Below are positions 13,715 to 25,200 of a stretch of DNA of 64,000 nt, piece by piece. Source of the DNA: Halichondria panicea (taxonomy: Eukaryota > Porifera > Demospongiae > Suberitida > Halichondriidae); NCBI RefSeq assembly GCF_963675165.1, contig NC_087389.1, forward strand, positions 6,468,621 to 6,532,620, read 5' to 3'. The notes under the pieces are model-generated. The model saw only the letters and a program-made list of their open reading frames with translations. It made no database searches and had not been told where the DNA came from. The position numbers and the translations under genes are program-made. Within the stretch, counting starts at the first letter, position 1, and the number at the start of each line of letters is the position of its first letter.

Positions 13715-15297
13715 CAGTGTGCGTGCCAGTACTGTACCACGACTCTAATACATTGTAATAATAAGTTATCAAAATGCCATTCCTTGGAGAAATTGAAAGT
13801 TGTGTTTCAGTGTCCTCAATAATTATCTCCCACTTACACTCTCCCGCCCACACACTCTCCACCCACCCGTCCACACTCCCCCTCCCACTTTTTACCCACC
13901 CATACACTTTCCCGCCCACTCACTCTTCCCTGTAGGTCCTGGTAGTGGTGGTGGTCAGCCCTCACAGATGATGATGGTTGGACCACTGATGGGTGGTCAC
14001 CTGATGCCCCCCATCACCACACAACCAACCAGGTACTCTCTCACTAGTACATGTATGAGTGTTATGATGATGACATTGTACAGTCTAGTGGAGGTGGGTG
14101 GTCCACTGCTCATGTCAGGTTATAATCAACAACCTCTTCACGCTCAGCCTCAAGTAGTGTGGCCAGTGGAGGCTTGCAACGACCCTCGTAGAGGTACAGT
14201 GTGTAGTGTGTGATGTGTGTGATGTGTGTGGCCAGTGGAGGGAGGCTTGCAACGACCCTCGTAGAGGTACAGTGTGTAGTGTGTGATGTGTGTGTGTGTG
14301 TGGCCAGTGGAGGGAGGCTTGCAACGACCCTCGTAGAGGTACAGTGTGTAGTGTGTGATGTGTGTGATGTGTGTAGCAGTTGAAGGTAGTTGAACTGTGT
14401 ACTAAACAGTGTCACTTCGTCTCTTGTTTACGTCAACTTAATCATTGTTTTGGCCTACTACTACCGTATAGCACGAAATTTTCGAGGGGCTTAATTTTCG
14501 CGAATTAGAATCCTACACGAAAATTATTCTTTAATTAGAATTACCTGCTATAACACAGAGGAGGCTGGAACCACTTGACCTTAGCCAATTAAGGTCACTA
14601 ATTGGATTTATCCAAACTTCTCTTGCAGACTACTTCAAGCCTAGTTTTTAGTGTCTGTCAGTTTAAAACGTTATTTTTCAAGGGGGGTCAAATTTTATTT
14701 TCGCCAATTTTGCTCAGAAGCAGAGATACAAGTCTCAAAGCCAGCTATGCAGTGACCTCGAGAACAAGCCGCTCATGATATCGAGGCTAGTACAAGAGCA
14801 AGACTTTTGATTGTATCTCTGCTTCTGAGCAAAATTGGCGAAAATAAATTTTGACCCCCCCCCTGAAAAATAACGTTTTAAACTGATAGACACTAAAAAC
14901 TAGGCTTGAGGATAAATCCAATTAGTGACCTTAATTAGCTAAGGTCAAGTGGTTCCAGCCTCCTCTGGCTATAACATGCAAAGATTTAAAGGCGTGGCTT
15001 CTGGTAAGCAGTCATTCCACGAACATTGTGCAACGAAATACTTTTAGAGGCCAATCCACGAAATAATAAGTGCCTTGAAAATTTCGCGCTATACGGTATA
15101 TATATATAATTTTTTATTTCCTCCATTATGCAGTGTCCCTTGGAGAGCGTGGTTTTGTGGAGCCCTACCCACCCTCACATATGACACACCCTCACTATGG
15201 GATGGGGGGAATGGGCTTCCCTCGCCCACCCCACCCCCCTCACGGACAGTACATGCCACGCCCCCCCAGACCACCTGGTGGAGGAGGATATTACTAG
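6696..15297 (+). CDS. PHD-finger and SET-domain chromatin protein, KMT2E (MLL5)/SETD5-like
   Basis: Exons: 6696-6714, 6842-7010, 7292-7457, 7751-7980, 8310-8446, 8636-8751, 8964-9146, 9281-9390, 9450-9563, 9628-9787, 9831-9884, 10290-10516, 10567-10771, 11056-11193, 11609-11672, 12047-12142, 12311-12430, 12523-13058, 13205-13523, 13936-14032, 14084-14193 and 15134-15297. Phases agree throughout, giving 1,177 codons. The PHD finger at residues ~15-60 has the C4HC3 pattern ([31 protein letters not shown]). The SET domain (~270-400) contains the KMT2E/SETD5 signature [14 protein letters not shown] and ITLAFDF. A basic LTREERK helix follows, as in KMT2E, then a long Ser/Pro-rich tail ending in Pro/Gly/His-rich sequence. 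By family, it is a nuclear protein whose PHD finger reads H3K4me3. The catalytic NHS-type motif is replaced by RRSC, so methyltransferase activity is doubtful. The N terminus is short compared with vertebrate KMT2E, so an upstream exon may be missing. Confidence 0.9.
8581..8634. repeat. (GT)n tract abutting a 3' splice site
   Basis: A GT microsatellite runs up to the acceptor used at 8635/8636. Two further AG dinucleotides follow within 8 bases; only the first keeps the frame open from the preceding exon. Confidence 0.7.
10160..10284. repeat. 16-bp tandem repeat in an intron
   Basis: About seven copies of ATCATGTGACCTCTGC/T lie just upstream of the acceptor at 10289. Each unit has a CATGTG E-box-like core, probably incidental. 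Confidence 0.85.
11231..11503. repeat. 67-bp tandem repeat, four copies
   Basis: Four nearly identical units begin with GAGACCC near 11231, 11301, 11368 and 11435. They lie in an intron of the KMT2E-like gene. No coding content. Confidence 0.88.
12144..12191. repeat. (GT)n microsatellite beginning at a donor site
   Basis: The donor gtgagt at 12143 runs directly into about 23 GT units. Confidence 0.85.
13540..13732. repeat. Long (GT)n microsatellite
   Basis: Roughly 190 bp of GT repeats, interrupted by GTGC and GCCAGT variants, follow the donor at 13524. Open frames on both strands here (poly-Cys-Val or poly-Thr-His) are artefacts. Confidence 0.95.
14157..14375. repeat. Tandem duplication of an exon end and its splice donor, three copies
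   Basis: The segment from GTGGCCAGTGGAGG through the exon end and donor AGAG|gtacag plus GT-rich sequence is repeated near 14157, 14229 and 14302, about 70 bp apart. The first copy joins the upstream exon in frame. The others offer alternative donors; copies two and three carry an extra GGAG. Confidence 0.8.
14463..15100. mobile_element. Nested miniature inverted-repeat elements in the last intron
   Basis: The outer ends are inverted copies (ACCGTATAGCACGAAATTTT at 14464, its complement at ~15079-15098) flanked by TA. Inside, 14556-14967 is a second foldback with ~180-bp arms (starting CAGAGGAGGCTGGAACCACT) around a short spacer at ~14740-14790. The simplest reading is insertion of one element into another. 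Confidence 0.75.
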
Positions 15298-15957
15298 TCA
15301 CTGACTTTATTAGTTTAAATGTTACAATTTCTGTGTGTACTATAAATAATCATGTGCTGTTTTCGATATAAAAATTCAATATTATTATAACAATCAATTC
15401 ATGCATGTGTCATGCAGTTGATAATATTAATAGCTATCGTACAGCGGGTAATTTTCGTGGTGTATATTTCGTGGGCAAGCTGACCTCCACGAAATTTTAA
15501 CGTAGGCGTGGCTTACCGGAACATAGGAATGCATGCAGTGCAGGCAACAAGACTAAACAAAATTTTTATTCACGAAAACCACCGTTTCTCTCGAGTTGAA
15601 CGAATTTTTTACCCCACAAAAATTACCCGCTATAATTATGGTATAGAATAATGTATTTTTGTGGTTATTATGTCGATGACGAATTCAAACATTAATAATA
15701 TTATTATTATAGATTATTGAGGTCAGCTAAATATTATACCGTGTGAGAGCCGCAAATAATTATTAGGCGTGAATGCTAATTACCATTAAGGTATAATCAT
15801 AGCCATTATTAAAGAATTATAGCTGCATGCATGGTATATAAAAAGATTGGCAATAATTTAATTTGCAGTATACAGTAAATGCAAAGTTATTTTGCTCTGT
15901 AGTTATTATACAAAAGTTCAGATGTGCTGACTGTGCTATTCAGATGTGCTGACGGTC
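15298..15957. other. Convergent 3' intergenic region with a miniature element
   Basis: 660 bp between the stop codons of two convergent genes. It holds a miniature element at about 15444-15634 with inverted ends (AGCGGGTAATTTT / AAAATTACCCGCT) and the arms' CACGAAATTTTAACGTAGGC sequence. A related copy in the other orientation lies at about 51715-51855. The rest is AT-rich. Confidence 0.7.
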
Positions 15958-17860
15958 CTATCCTGTTACGTCAGCTCTGTGGTCTAGTCTGTGAGTCTTC
16001 CAGTGTTTCACTTGGCACTCTTTGCTGCAATAATAGCAAGGATTGGGGCAACCACGACACCTGTGTGTGGGTGTGTGGTGTGGGTGTGGGTGTGGGGAGG
16101 GAGGGAGGGTTAACACAAGGCTACATGTATATACCGTATTACTAGAATGTTTTGTGAGAATCAAACATTTGCGAATTTTGATCAATTCGCAACAATAAAA
16201 TCCGCAAACCTAAATTATTACTAGTAAATACACACGATCCTTGCCAAAACACAATAGTTAGATCGCAAAGGGTCAAATTTTCTGCTGATTTGGCTCATTT
16301 GCAAAGGTTTTTCACCCGCAAAATATTCTAGTAATACGGTAGATGCTTTCTTAAATTACGACAATCACATAAACTTGTATCTAAGCACACTATTGGAAAG
16401 GTAATTCTGAATTAGTTTTGAAATTGAACACAAATTACAGGCTCTCAAAGATAGCTATCCGATACTTTATCATAGTCGTAACTCACTTGACACATCTCTT
16501 GTAGCTCTTGGCCACGGTCTCCTCCACTCCACAATAGTGGCACATGTGTAACCTCTTACGCCCACCCCCCTCTATATCACCTTTGACCTCTAGTAGCGGA
16601 GACACATCTGTAGATATGATTGTGTCGTTCTTTGCTATCTCTGCACCACCACCCTTGTCAATGTTCAGTGTATCTGTGTGTGACGTAGCATCAGGAGGGA
16701 TCACATGATCCAACACTTCTAATTTCTTAGTAGTCACATGACCAATGTCATTATCCTGTACTAATAGTCTGTGCAATATATCGTCATGACGACGATTGAT
16801 CGAGTCTAACATTTTCTGATCCACTGATTCAGAATGTGTTTGTGTGACTGGTGAGTCTTTATTAGCATCTTTTAGCGGCTTTTCTTCCGCTTTTCTCTTT
16901 ATTGCCTCCAGTAGTTCCTTTTTAGTCTTTATTGCCTCCAGTAGTTCTTTTTTAGTCATTATTACCTCCACTGGTTCCGTTTTAGTCTTTATTGCCTCCA
17001 CTGGTTCCTTTTTAGTCTTTATTGCCTCCACCGGTTCTTTGTTAGTCTTTATTGCCTCCACTAGTTTAGGAATTTGGTATGGAGTAGAATCATTAGTCGA
17101 CAGTTTATTAACAGCTTCCTTGTAAGTGGGTGGGGTCTCTGTGTGAGTGGGTGTGGTCTCTTTGTGAATAGGTGTGGTCTCTGTATGAATGGGCGTTATT
17201 TCCACTAGTTCAGTTTTGCTTCCAGACGGAGATTTAGTTTTCTTCTTCTTCTTCCTTTTCTTTCCTCCGTCATCGTAATGGCCAATAATTTTATCATGAG
17301 CCAGTTTGCTCAAAGCTTTGTCATCTACAGCAGCAAAGACAGTGACTGTATTACACACAGAGAGTGGTGGATATTGAACAATCACAGAACTTGTATCTAA
17401 GCACATCATTGGAAAGGTAATTCTGATTGCATCAATTAGTTTTGAAATTGGACAATCTGAACACAAATTAATTACGAGCTCTCAAAGATAGCTACCAAAA
17501 TGGCGGAAATTTGCCTTAGAAATTGCTAAGCACACTCAAGGCACATGTGTTTGCACTAGCTACACTGTACTGTAACAGATTAAACTCATGGCAATAATCA
17601 ACTTCATCAGATACTGTTACCTGATATCCCTGATTGTTGGGGTTCCCCCATCATCTTCTTGACCTCCTTCTCCCCCCACCTGCGCTCGGCCACGCCCCCT
17701 CGAGGCTCCACCCTCCTACGCAAGATGACAGAGAGATAGTCTGCCTGACCTTGATCATCGTCTGAGTCTATCTCATCAGCTTCTAGCCATCGTCGTAACA
17801 TCATGACCACTGACCCGGCGAACTTTATATATACTTGCAGACCACATAATAGCTACGGAT

Positions 17861-17901
<41 letters not shown>

Positions 17902-18904
17902 CGGGTGTGTGTGTGTGGTGGATGGTGACAGTAATGCTGTGTATATAAGTACACACATAATTATAAGTACACACATACTAAGTATAAATTGTAAAATTAC
18001 GTTTATTACCTTTAAATAAGTTTTTTGGTCGTCGGGTTCTCCAAACAGTTTTCTGAATATCTCCCTACAGAGGATAAGTGTGTGGGTGTGTGTGGGTATG
18101 TGTGTGTGGGTGTGTGTGTGTGTGGGTGTGTGTGTGGGTGTGTGTACAGTGATGTGCCCACTCACCTTGTCTCCTTCATGTAGAACGGGTTTTGTGCTGC
18201 ATGGAAAAACAACAATTCAAAAATCAAAGGTTCTGATATATACACACACGCCCACACTCTCAAAATGATCCGCCCACACACACACACTCACAGAAGGATC
18301 CTTTGTCCAATAGAATAATACAGTTTCTGTTCTGAGCGACCACTACACAGTCGAGGATGAGAGCCTTGGCAGTCGATGCTTTGCCCTCAACAAAGTTGTG
18401 TCGTAAATATGATACAATCCCATCAATATGCGAACCAGTCTCCTCCATCTGTAGGTCACATGATAGGTCACATGACACAGGAAGGGGGTGTGGCTTACCG
18501 TCATGGGGAAGTCCCTCATTATCCCGTATTGCCATAGAAAGTGATCGAATAGTTTCACAAAAACGTCCCAGAAATCACGAGTCTGTGATAATGATATTCC
18601 ATACACATACGTAGTCTTGCAGGCCAGACCCCCAAAAAGAATATCCCTATCCCTTCCCAGATGAAAGGTCTGGCCTGCTAGACTAATTAACACATTTAAT
18701 ATGCAATGATCTCATACATATACGGTCAAGGCTTTGGATAATTACTACATCATAACAATCGACTTTAGTAGTGTTCTATTTTACCTGTTCTTGCCACATT
18801 CGCTTAAACGTGCCGACGTGGGTTCTGAAGAAGTCATACTCTACTGGGTTAATGTCCTGATGGTAGAGCTCGAAGTCTCCACTGCTCAGCCAAACCTTCC
18901 TCAT
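15958..18904 (-). CDS. MYND-type zinc-finger protein, function unknown
   Basis: Exons in transcription order: 18904-18785, 18582-18499, 18448-18292, 18196-18166, 18064-18010, 17822-17621, 17324-16487 and 16060-15958. They sum to 1,590 bases with consistent phases (529 aa). The N-terminal half (~1-215) is a helical region I do not recognise (TRDFWDVFVKLFDHFLWQYG; NPFYMKETREIFRKLFGEPD). A Lys-rich patch (KKRKKKKK) follows, then about six copies of a ten-residue unit like EAIKTKKEPV at ~300-360, then a C-terminal MYND finger split by the last intron (CHYCG ... CRGC ... CYYCSKECQVKHWKTHR). MYND fingers bind Pro-rich partner peptides. The residue where the last Cys is usual is His (HRLDH). The acceptor at 17823 is the least certain junction. 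Confidence 0.75.
16133..16341. mobile_element. Miniature inverted-repeat element in the last intron of the MYND gene
   Basis: The ends are inverted copies (CCGTATTACTAGAAT / ATTCTAGTAATACGG), each flanked by TA, about 205 bp overall. A dinucleotide TA target duplication would fit the Tc1/mariner type. No coding sequence. Confidence 0.75.
16362..16470. repeat. Dispersed intronic repeat (example copy)
   Basis: This ~110-bp sequence (ACTTGTATCTAAGCACA ... GGAAAGGTAATTCTGA ... AACACAAATTA ... CTCTCAAAGATAGCTA) recurs in either orientation at about 8795-8910, 13090-13165, 17385-17500, 31590-31715, 34455-34510, 36150-36200, 54925-55105 and 56345-56400, always in introns. In places it supplies spurious open frame next to true exons. 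Confidence 0.8.
17860..18150. repeat. GT-rich intronic microsatellites
   Basis: Two GT/GGGTGT-type tracts, about 17861-17920 and 18075-18150, flank the exon at 18010-18064. Confidence 0.85.
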
Positions 18905-19226
18905 CTTTCTCTTTATTTGTAGATAACCTAACCAGTTGCAGTATATGATCAGTAGGAAGCAAGGTACAATCTCATCATTGACATGACATGATGGAGAAGA
19001 AGCTTAGCATTATGAATTTACGTACTAGTTCGGTTAATTGGAACCAGATAGTCTCAATATTTAACCGCGGCCTCCTTAGGGACTTTAATTGAGACAGCAC
19101 TGCGCATGCGCTAAGTATCAAAGGGGAGGACCTGCTAACCCCTCCCTCTCCTTTGACTTTCTTGTTTACTTCATACTTATCACTTAGCGCTACAGGTATT
19201 AAACTGCTAGCATCAAAGGGAGTGCA
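18905..19226. promoter_or_regulatory. Putative bidirectional promoter between MYND and 2A-GTPase genes
   Basis: Only 322 bp separate the two divergent start codons (18904 on -, 19227 on +), so both 5' UTRs and promoters must lie here or upstream. The interval includes a GC-richer segment with an ACTGCGCATGCGC-type palindrome at about 19098, resembling an NRF1-type site. No clear TATA box was seen. Regulation is inferred. Confidence 0.5.
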
Positions 19227-22200
19227 ATGGATTCAGACTCACCAAACAGTAGTTTTGACAGATCTACTGTGACTGCTATTAAAAGGTCAAGAAACAGAGT
19301 CAAGAACATCCACTGGAACTCACTGCTTCATGAACCTTGGTGCTGTGTTCCTATCAGAAGGTATTAGAACCACATGCATAAATGATGTAGTTGTGCATAC
19401 ACAATCATGCATTTCTAGTTTATCTTAAGTATACGCTGTGATAGAGTTACAGTATTGCTTTCCCTGGTATTAGGATTGGACCTGAACCCACCACTGACCG
19501 CTTCATGGCCATCATGCACGGGCCTAATGAGCAAGCCACTCCTGGAAATGCTTTAGCTGTCGACCCAACACGACAGTTTGGTGCCTTTCAGTCGTTTGGA
19601 AACGCTTTCTTGAGCCGATTTGAGGCTTCATTTTTGCCTGCATGGTCCAGTCCAACGCTCATTGAAACTCCGGGAATATTATCTGGAGAGAAGCAACGCT
19701 TACATCGTGGGTACTTTAAATTTTTAGTTTTTAAGGGTCAAGAAAAGACGACCAAGTTCCAAGTGAGAGTTCAGAGCACTAATCGACTGATGTTGTCCCC
19801 CATTCTCAGTCTGTGTATACTGATACTGATATTCCGCTTACTGTTACAGTCAGGAGACGTTGAAGCAAACCCTGGACCAACACTTGGTAAGCAGTGTCTC
19901 CTTATACATGTATGCAATTGCTCATCAGCTATTCATAGAACATGCACACGTAACCATGTGTGTGCCATTATCATTTGCTTGTAATTTGTAGCCGAAATTC
20001 TGACTCTCGATGATTTGAAGTTTGTTTACAATAACTTGATAAAAGCCGCTGGAAACTGGTACAACCTGGGACTTAATCTGGGATTAGGCTATGAAACTCT
20101 CCAGAATATCAGAGATAAGCCTCAAGACAATCAAGCCAGTCTACGTGACATGATAGCTGCTTGCTTTAAGACTGGCCGTCTCACCTATTCTAAAATATGT
20201 GAGAGTCTCAGAGCACCATCAGTTGATCGGAATGATGTCGCTGCGACTATAGAGGGGACATGTACAGGTACCGTGATTATATGATATAAGGCTACTTCAA
20301 CCACATGCTATAAGATTAGTTATGAGTAGTCAACATGCAGTACTTAAGGTTACAGTATAGTGTTCCTACCCACGCATCAAACGCTCTATGAATATCATTA
20401 TTTTTTACTACAGTGGAGAATCACAAAGTGAGTCTCAGTCGGTAAATTTTAGCCTCGGTAGGCCAGGAAATATTGAATTGAAGCTTCTATCTATTTATAC
20501 GAAAATGAATGGGCAGGGCGACACGAAGAGAAATGTTGAATACAGTCAAGTGAGTTGCAGCTAGCCGTCAGTTTGTAGAGAGATCGAGCGGTACTTACCG
20601 TCTAGTTTTAGCTTTAGCCCTTCCGTATGAAGTTTTACAAGCTGTATCTCTTCGTGTCGCCCTCTGGAAGGTATTTATTTATATCAACAAGTCTTGAATG
20701 AGAGCTGCAAGTTCGTGCATCTTCATAATCATTCTTAAACAAAATAATAGCTGATCTTCATACAGATATATACAGTAGACTTCTTTTGTCCTGGAAGGAG
20801 AGAAAAAACTCACCCAAAAAACCCATGAACACTCATGATCAATCACTATACCGTAACCTTAAAATAACACATCCTGATTAGGAATGTAACATACATGTAC
20901 CAAGAGCAGAGACTGTTGAACTGCTAGTAACAGCAATTGCCTGCTCCTGCGTCATTACTTGATAGTAATCAGTACTAATTTGTTATGTTAGCAACACTTC
21001 CCAGAAACCGCACATGCTGTGATTGCGCAGTTCATACAAACCACAGACCACAGTTTACTTAACAGCACTCATTAATTAAATAGTGACGACAGTGATGACG
21101 CATGTCAAGGCAAATGCGGTTCCACGATTACTACAGCAGTTCAACACTCTTACTCTTATCTACTCTTGCATGTACTTAAATAGGTTAGTATTAGATGGAC
21201 GTGGGCCTATGGGCCTACTCGAGCTGGCTGATTTCACTTCGTTCAAATGATTGTCATCCACTGTTGCAGGCTGTGTGAGTTTTTTATTAGCATAGCAGAC
21301 TGAGAGAGTAGCTAATCAGCTAACCTTCAATCGAACTTCCTTTAATCTATGCACTTCTGTTCGTTGTGACATCATTCTGGAGACAACTCGATTGGCCTAA
21401 CATACTACCCACTCCCAAATACATTGCGAGTTGCAGTATAGTTGTTAATTAATGTATAATTATAATTATACATGTATAGAGTCCATGCATGCAGGCACAT
21501 CTTCACAAATAGTCTCATGAATCAGTCGCCCTTCTTTTGGGAAAACCGTCTGAGCACTCTTGTCTTGAGGTCAAAACCAATGGAATGTAATTAAATTCAT
21601 CACCTGTGTCAAATGCGTTGAGTAACGTGCAGTTTTTTGCCGGCTGCCTCCAAGTTCATCACCTGACTGCAATCCAGATTAGGAATTCTGTCTTGGTAAA
21701 TAAAACTGGAAAAGAGTGCTCAGGAAGGGCGGCTGATTCATAACTCGCAGGACTAGATGTTGACCCCTGTTCTAGTTGGCTATAGTAATGATCATAACAG
21801 TATTAACAAACCTCAGCCTCGGGCTACATTGGTAGATAGCTAGGGGCGGATCTAGTCGAGCACCGCCGCCCTCCTTGAAGGAGGTCGGGAATCAAGCCTA
21901 TCCACAGTTTTGTTCTGGCCTGTTACCAATAGTATCATGAATATCATTCATTCTATGTGGGTGCTAACCAATAGTGATGATTTTATTAAAGTGGGTGTTG
22001 GCCTCGCCTCTCAGTCAATCCAACGTGTGCAAAATTCACACGTGGTACAGTTGAGTGGGTGTGATCAATCCCCTTGAGATACTGCAATCTGATTGGAGCT
22101 GGTGGAATTGTTGGAATTCCAACAACAGAACAAAACTGTGGATAGGGCCCGACCTCCTTCCGGGCAGCGGTAGAGGGCGGCGGCGCCCAACTAGGGCGGA

Positions 22201-25200
22201 TCCAGGATTTGGCATGTTGGCTTTAGGGGGGTTCTTATAGTACTTCTTGTCCGCACAAAGCGCGGGCAAGAAGTTCACCTGGTACGCAGCGCCAACAATT
22301 TTGAAAACCACGCCACCATTAACATACCACGCCCATTAATTAACCACGTTCTCCCATTGATTTATAAACACAGGAGATATGGTTTTGTGACTAGAGGAGA
22401 GATAGTGGTGGCCCCCAGTGGAAAGACAGACAGTGGTGGCTGGTGAAGGAGACTTGGCTGTAGACTTGTAGAACTTGATAATCAATTTATTAATGATTAT
22501 ACATGTAAATATGCAGTGTCATTCAATATGCAGTGCCATGCACTCTCCCTTACCTGAAACTTTCCTCTTCTCTTAAACCAGAAGTCAAGGATTCATGGCT
22601 ATAGATATAATAATATTATCACTTGACCACCCTGCAAATCAATGTGGCTGTAATGCAGCCAGTAGCCAGCCCCACCCTCTTGCTATGTAGAGAGAACCAG
22701 CCCCACCCTTTTATTATGCAGAGAGAACTTTCTAGACTTTGTCACGACAGTACAGTTAGCTAGCTAGCTAGTATAAATACTAGCTGGAAGGGTAGTTTGT
22801 ACGAACCCAACGAAGTACCTCTGGATCCGCCCCTGATAGCCATTAACATAGGAAGAGTATACCTTAAGGTGACATATTTTCGCGTGTATTAATTTCTGCT
22901 ATTTCTGCGAATGAGAGTAAATCGCAAAAATTAGTACTCGCAAATAATTGGCCGCCCCCTTGTTTAATGTATCCAGATCGACATTTCGCAAAAAATTATA
23001 CCGCAAAATGTACAAAACTGTAAAAACGCAAACAAATCTACCTGTGAAAATATGTCACCTTAAGGTATACGCAAATCCAATACTGTACACGGGACGCATT
23101 CTGTCTGACCTATGTCACAAATACTTACTGTATTGTAACCAAAACCACGCCAGGTACAAGGCGCCAACAATAACAACGCTGATAATAGAAAAAGCTATCA
23201 GTGATACAGTATAGACTCTCGTTAATCCGGTCACCCTTGGGACCATGCAGCTTGGCCAGAGTAGCGAGGTGGCTGTATTTCAGAAAACAGATACCGGCTA
23301 ACGCAGGATAACAACGTGTATGCTCAGTAAAACAACGACGTCACAACCAACGGAAGTGGATTGAAGGAAGTAGATAGAAGGTGTTCGATTGAAGGTTTCT
23401 AAGAAAGAGCTTATAGCTACCCTTAGCCTGCTATGCTGACAAAAGACCCACAGCCTGCAACAGTGTGGATGACAATCGTCTAAACGGAGTGAAAGCTGAC
23501 AAGATTATTAGATGTAGTATTAGATGGCCATGCCCATCTAATACTACCTTTGGTGAAAGTCTGCTATACTACTGCTGCTGACTCTATCAGAAAGAAAATA
23601 GCTGTACATAGCTGCACAACAAAACTACAGCTCTGTCTCTAGCTAGCTAGCTAGCTCTGTGTATGACGTTCAATACTTTGTCAGGATATTTTCGTGATAA
23701 ATTCAGTATTATAGGACATTTTACGGGAACAAATATCCAATAATGTTGCGCATACGCAAGCAGTCAGTAGCAGGCCTTCTCTTCAGGGGAGGCCAGTGAA
23801 GGAGGCTAAGTTATACCATGAGTTCATTAGGAAGAGCGGTACGCATATCCAATAGACTGTATATACACGTGATGCATTCTGTCTGACCATAGATAGTAGA
23901 GGAAGGGGATTGGAAACTAGATCACGTGAACACAATTTCATGGGACTGTCCGTGTTAGACGGAAGCATTAGCAGAATGGCCGGAAGTAGACAGGAAGTAT
24001 ATAGATCTGTGTTGCGTATGGTTGCAGCCTCCTCTGTGGGCCCGGCCTCCTGCTAGTGAAGACATATCAAGGAAGTAGGACTCTGAGCTATGTGTGTATG
24101 CAAGCTTTTAGTTTTGAAATTCTTTTTTTTGTAGGTTCTTTCTACTCTGGAAATGTGTCCATGCTCTACAATTATACAATATAAAATATCCATGACAACT
24201 CATCATCTATATAACATTATTATGAACTGCAGACAAGCCATGACATTGTAAAGATACACGTACATTATGAACGATATGAGTCAGAATGTGTTATCAGAGT
24301 CCGGTCTTCTGCGTTTGGGTAACGGTTTGTGAAAAATTTTTTTACAGAACTTACCTGATCAACTATAATATATAGTGTAGAAGAGTGATGCTTTCACAAA
24401 TCTAATTAAACATTTAAGGCCAGGATTTTCATCACAAAAGTTCAGGGAATCGATGGATCTCAATCAAAATAGCACAGCACGCTGGTGAAGGTAACTTAGG
24501 TTGAAAGAACTGGAGTGATGAGTTGAGAGAGGGGGTGTAAGGGTATATTCAGAACGTACTGACAAGTTCCAAATGAGCTGGCACTGAACACACGAGGTGA
24601 CGATGACATCAACTCTTGGCAGCTTGACAATGGTGAGCACGTTCTTGATGGCAATTAGTTCAACACTGACTTGGCAACCAAGAAGTGGAGAGATTCAAGA
24701 GTTGCTGGTCAACTCAGGTAAAGGCTGATGAGAACAGACGGGGGATGTCTGCTGCTTCTTGCTTTTCTTTCGCTGAAAAAAAACGCAATTTCTGACTTCC
24801 CATGCCCATTGTACAATCACACCTGTGTGGGAAAAAGAGCAACATGTCATTTTCACACTTTTTCATTGAGGCAAAATTCTTCTTTCGAGTTAGTACAGCT
24901 ACTATGTAATAGCTATTCTCATAGAGTAAAGCTAAAAGAATCAGAAAATTCACACTAAAACTCAATTGTGAACGGTTAGATCAGGACACCCCACACAAAG
25001 AAGGCACCCCATTCGACCTATTTCACAACACTGGAGAACAACAAAAAGCTTACATATCAAAAAAAGGGGCTATCCTGTTAAAGCTCAAGTCAAGGAAACA
25101 GCCAATGTGCTTACTAGCTTCTAAAAGCGTATCAGAAACTAGATTCTCCCCAAACAGTGCTAAAAACAGGTAAATGGTGAGTCATAGCTAACTTGTAGCT

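Larger units (their letters stand above)
21184..23548. mobile_element. Long-terminal-inverted-repeat element, about 2.4 kb
   Basis: About 200 bp at each end are inverted copies: ~21184-21395 (GTATTAGATGG ... GATTGTCATCCACTGTTGCA ... CTTCAATCGAAC ... TTGTGACATC) against ~23338-23548. No transposase frame survives. Later elements lie inside it (21518-21740, 21842-22834, 22857-23070), so it is probably the older host of these insertions. Confidence 0.65.

Noticed and set aside
13309-13919. Open frames of poly Thr-His or Cys-Val
   Set aside because: Translations of a (GT)n microsatellite.
17325-17466. Extension of the MYND exon to an upstream Met
   Set aside because: The sequence is a copy of the dispersed intronic repeat; a good acceptor at 17325 with matching phase excludes it.
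18616-18682. Hairpin (GCAGGCCAGACC / GGTCTGGCCTGC)
   Set aside because: Probably a small foldback fragment in an intron; too short to classify as an element or RNA gene.
19801-19879. 2A motif as a viral insertion
   Set aside because: No other picornavirus-like or retroelement reading frame is adjacent; 2A motifs are known in cellular animal genes and in non-LTR retrotransposons, and here the frame continues into a death domain.
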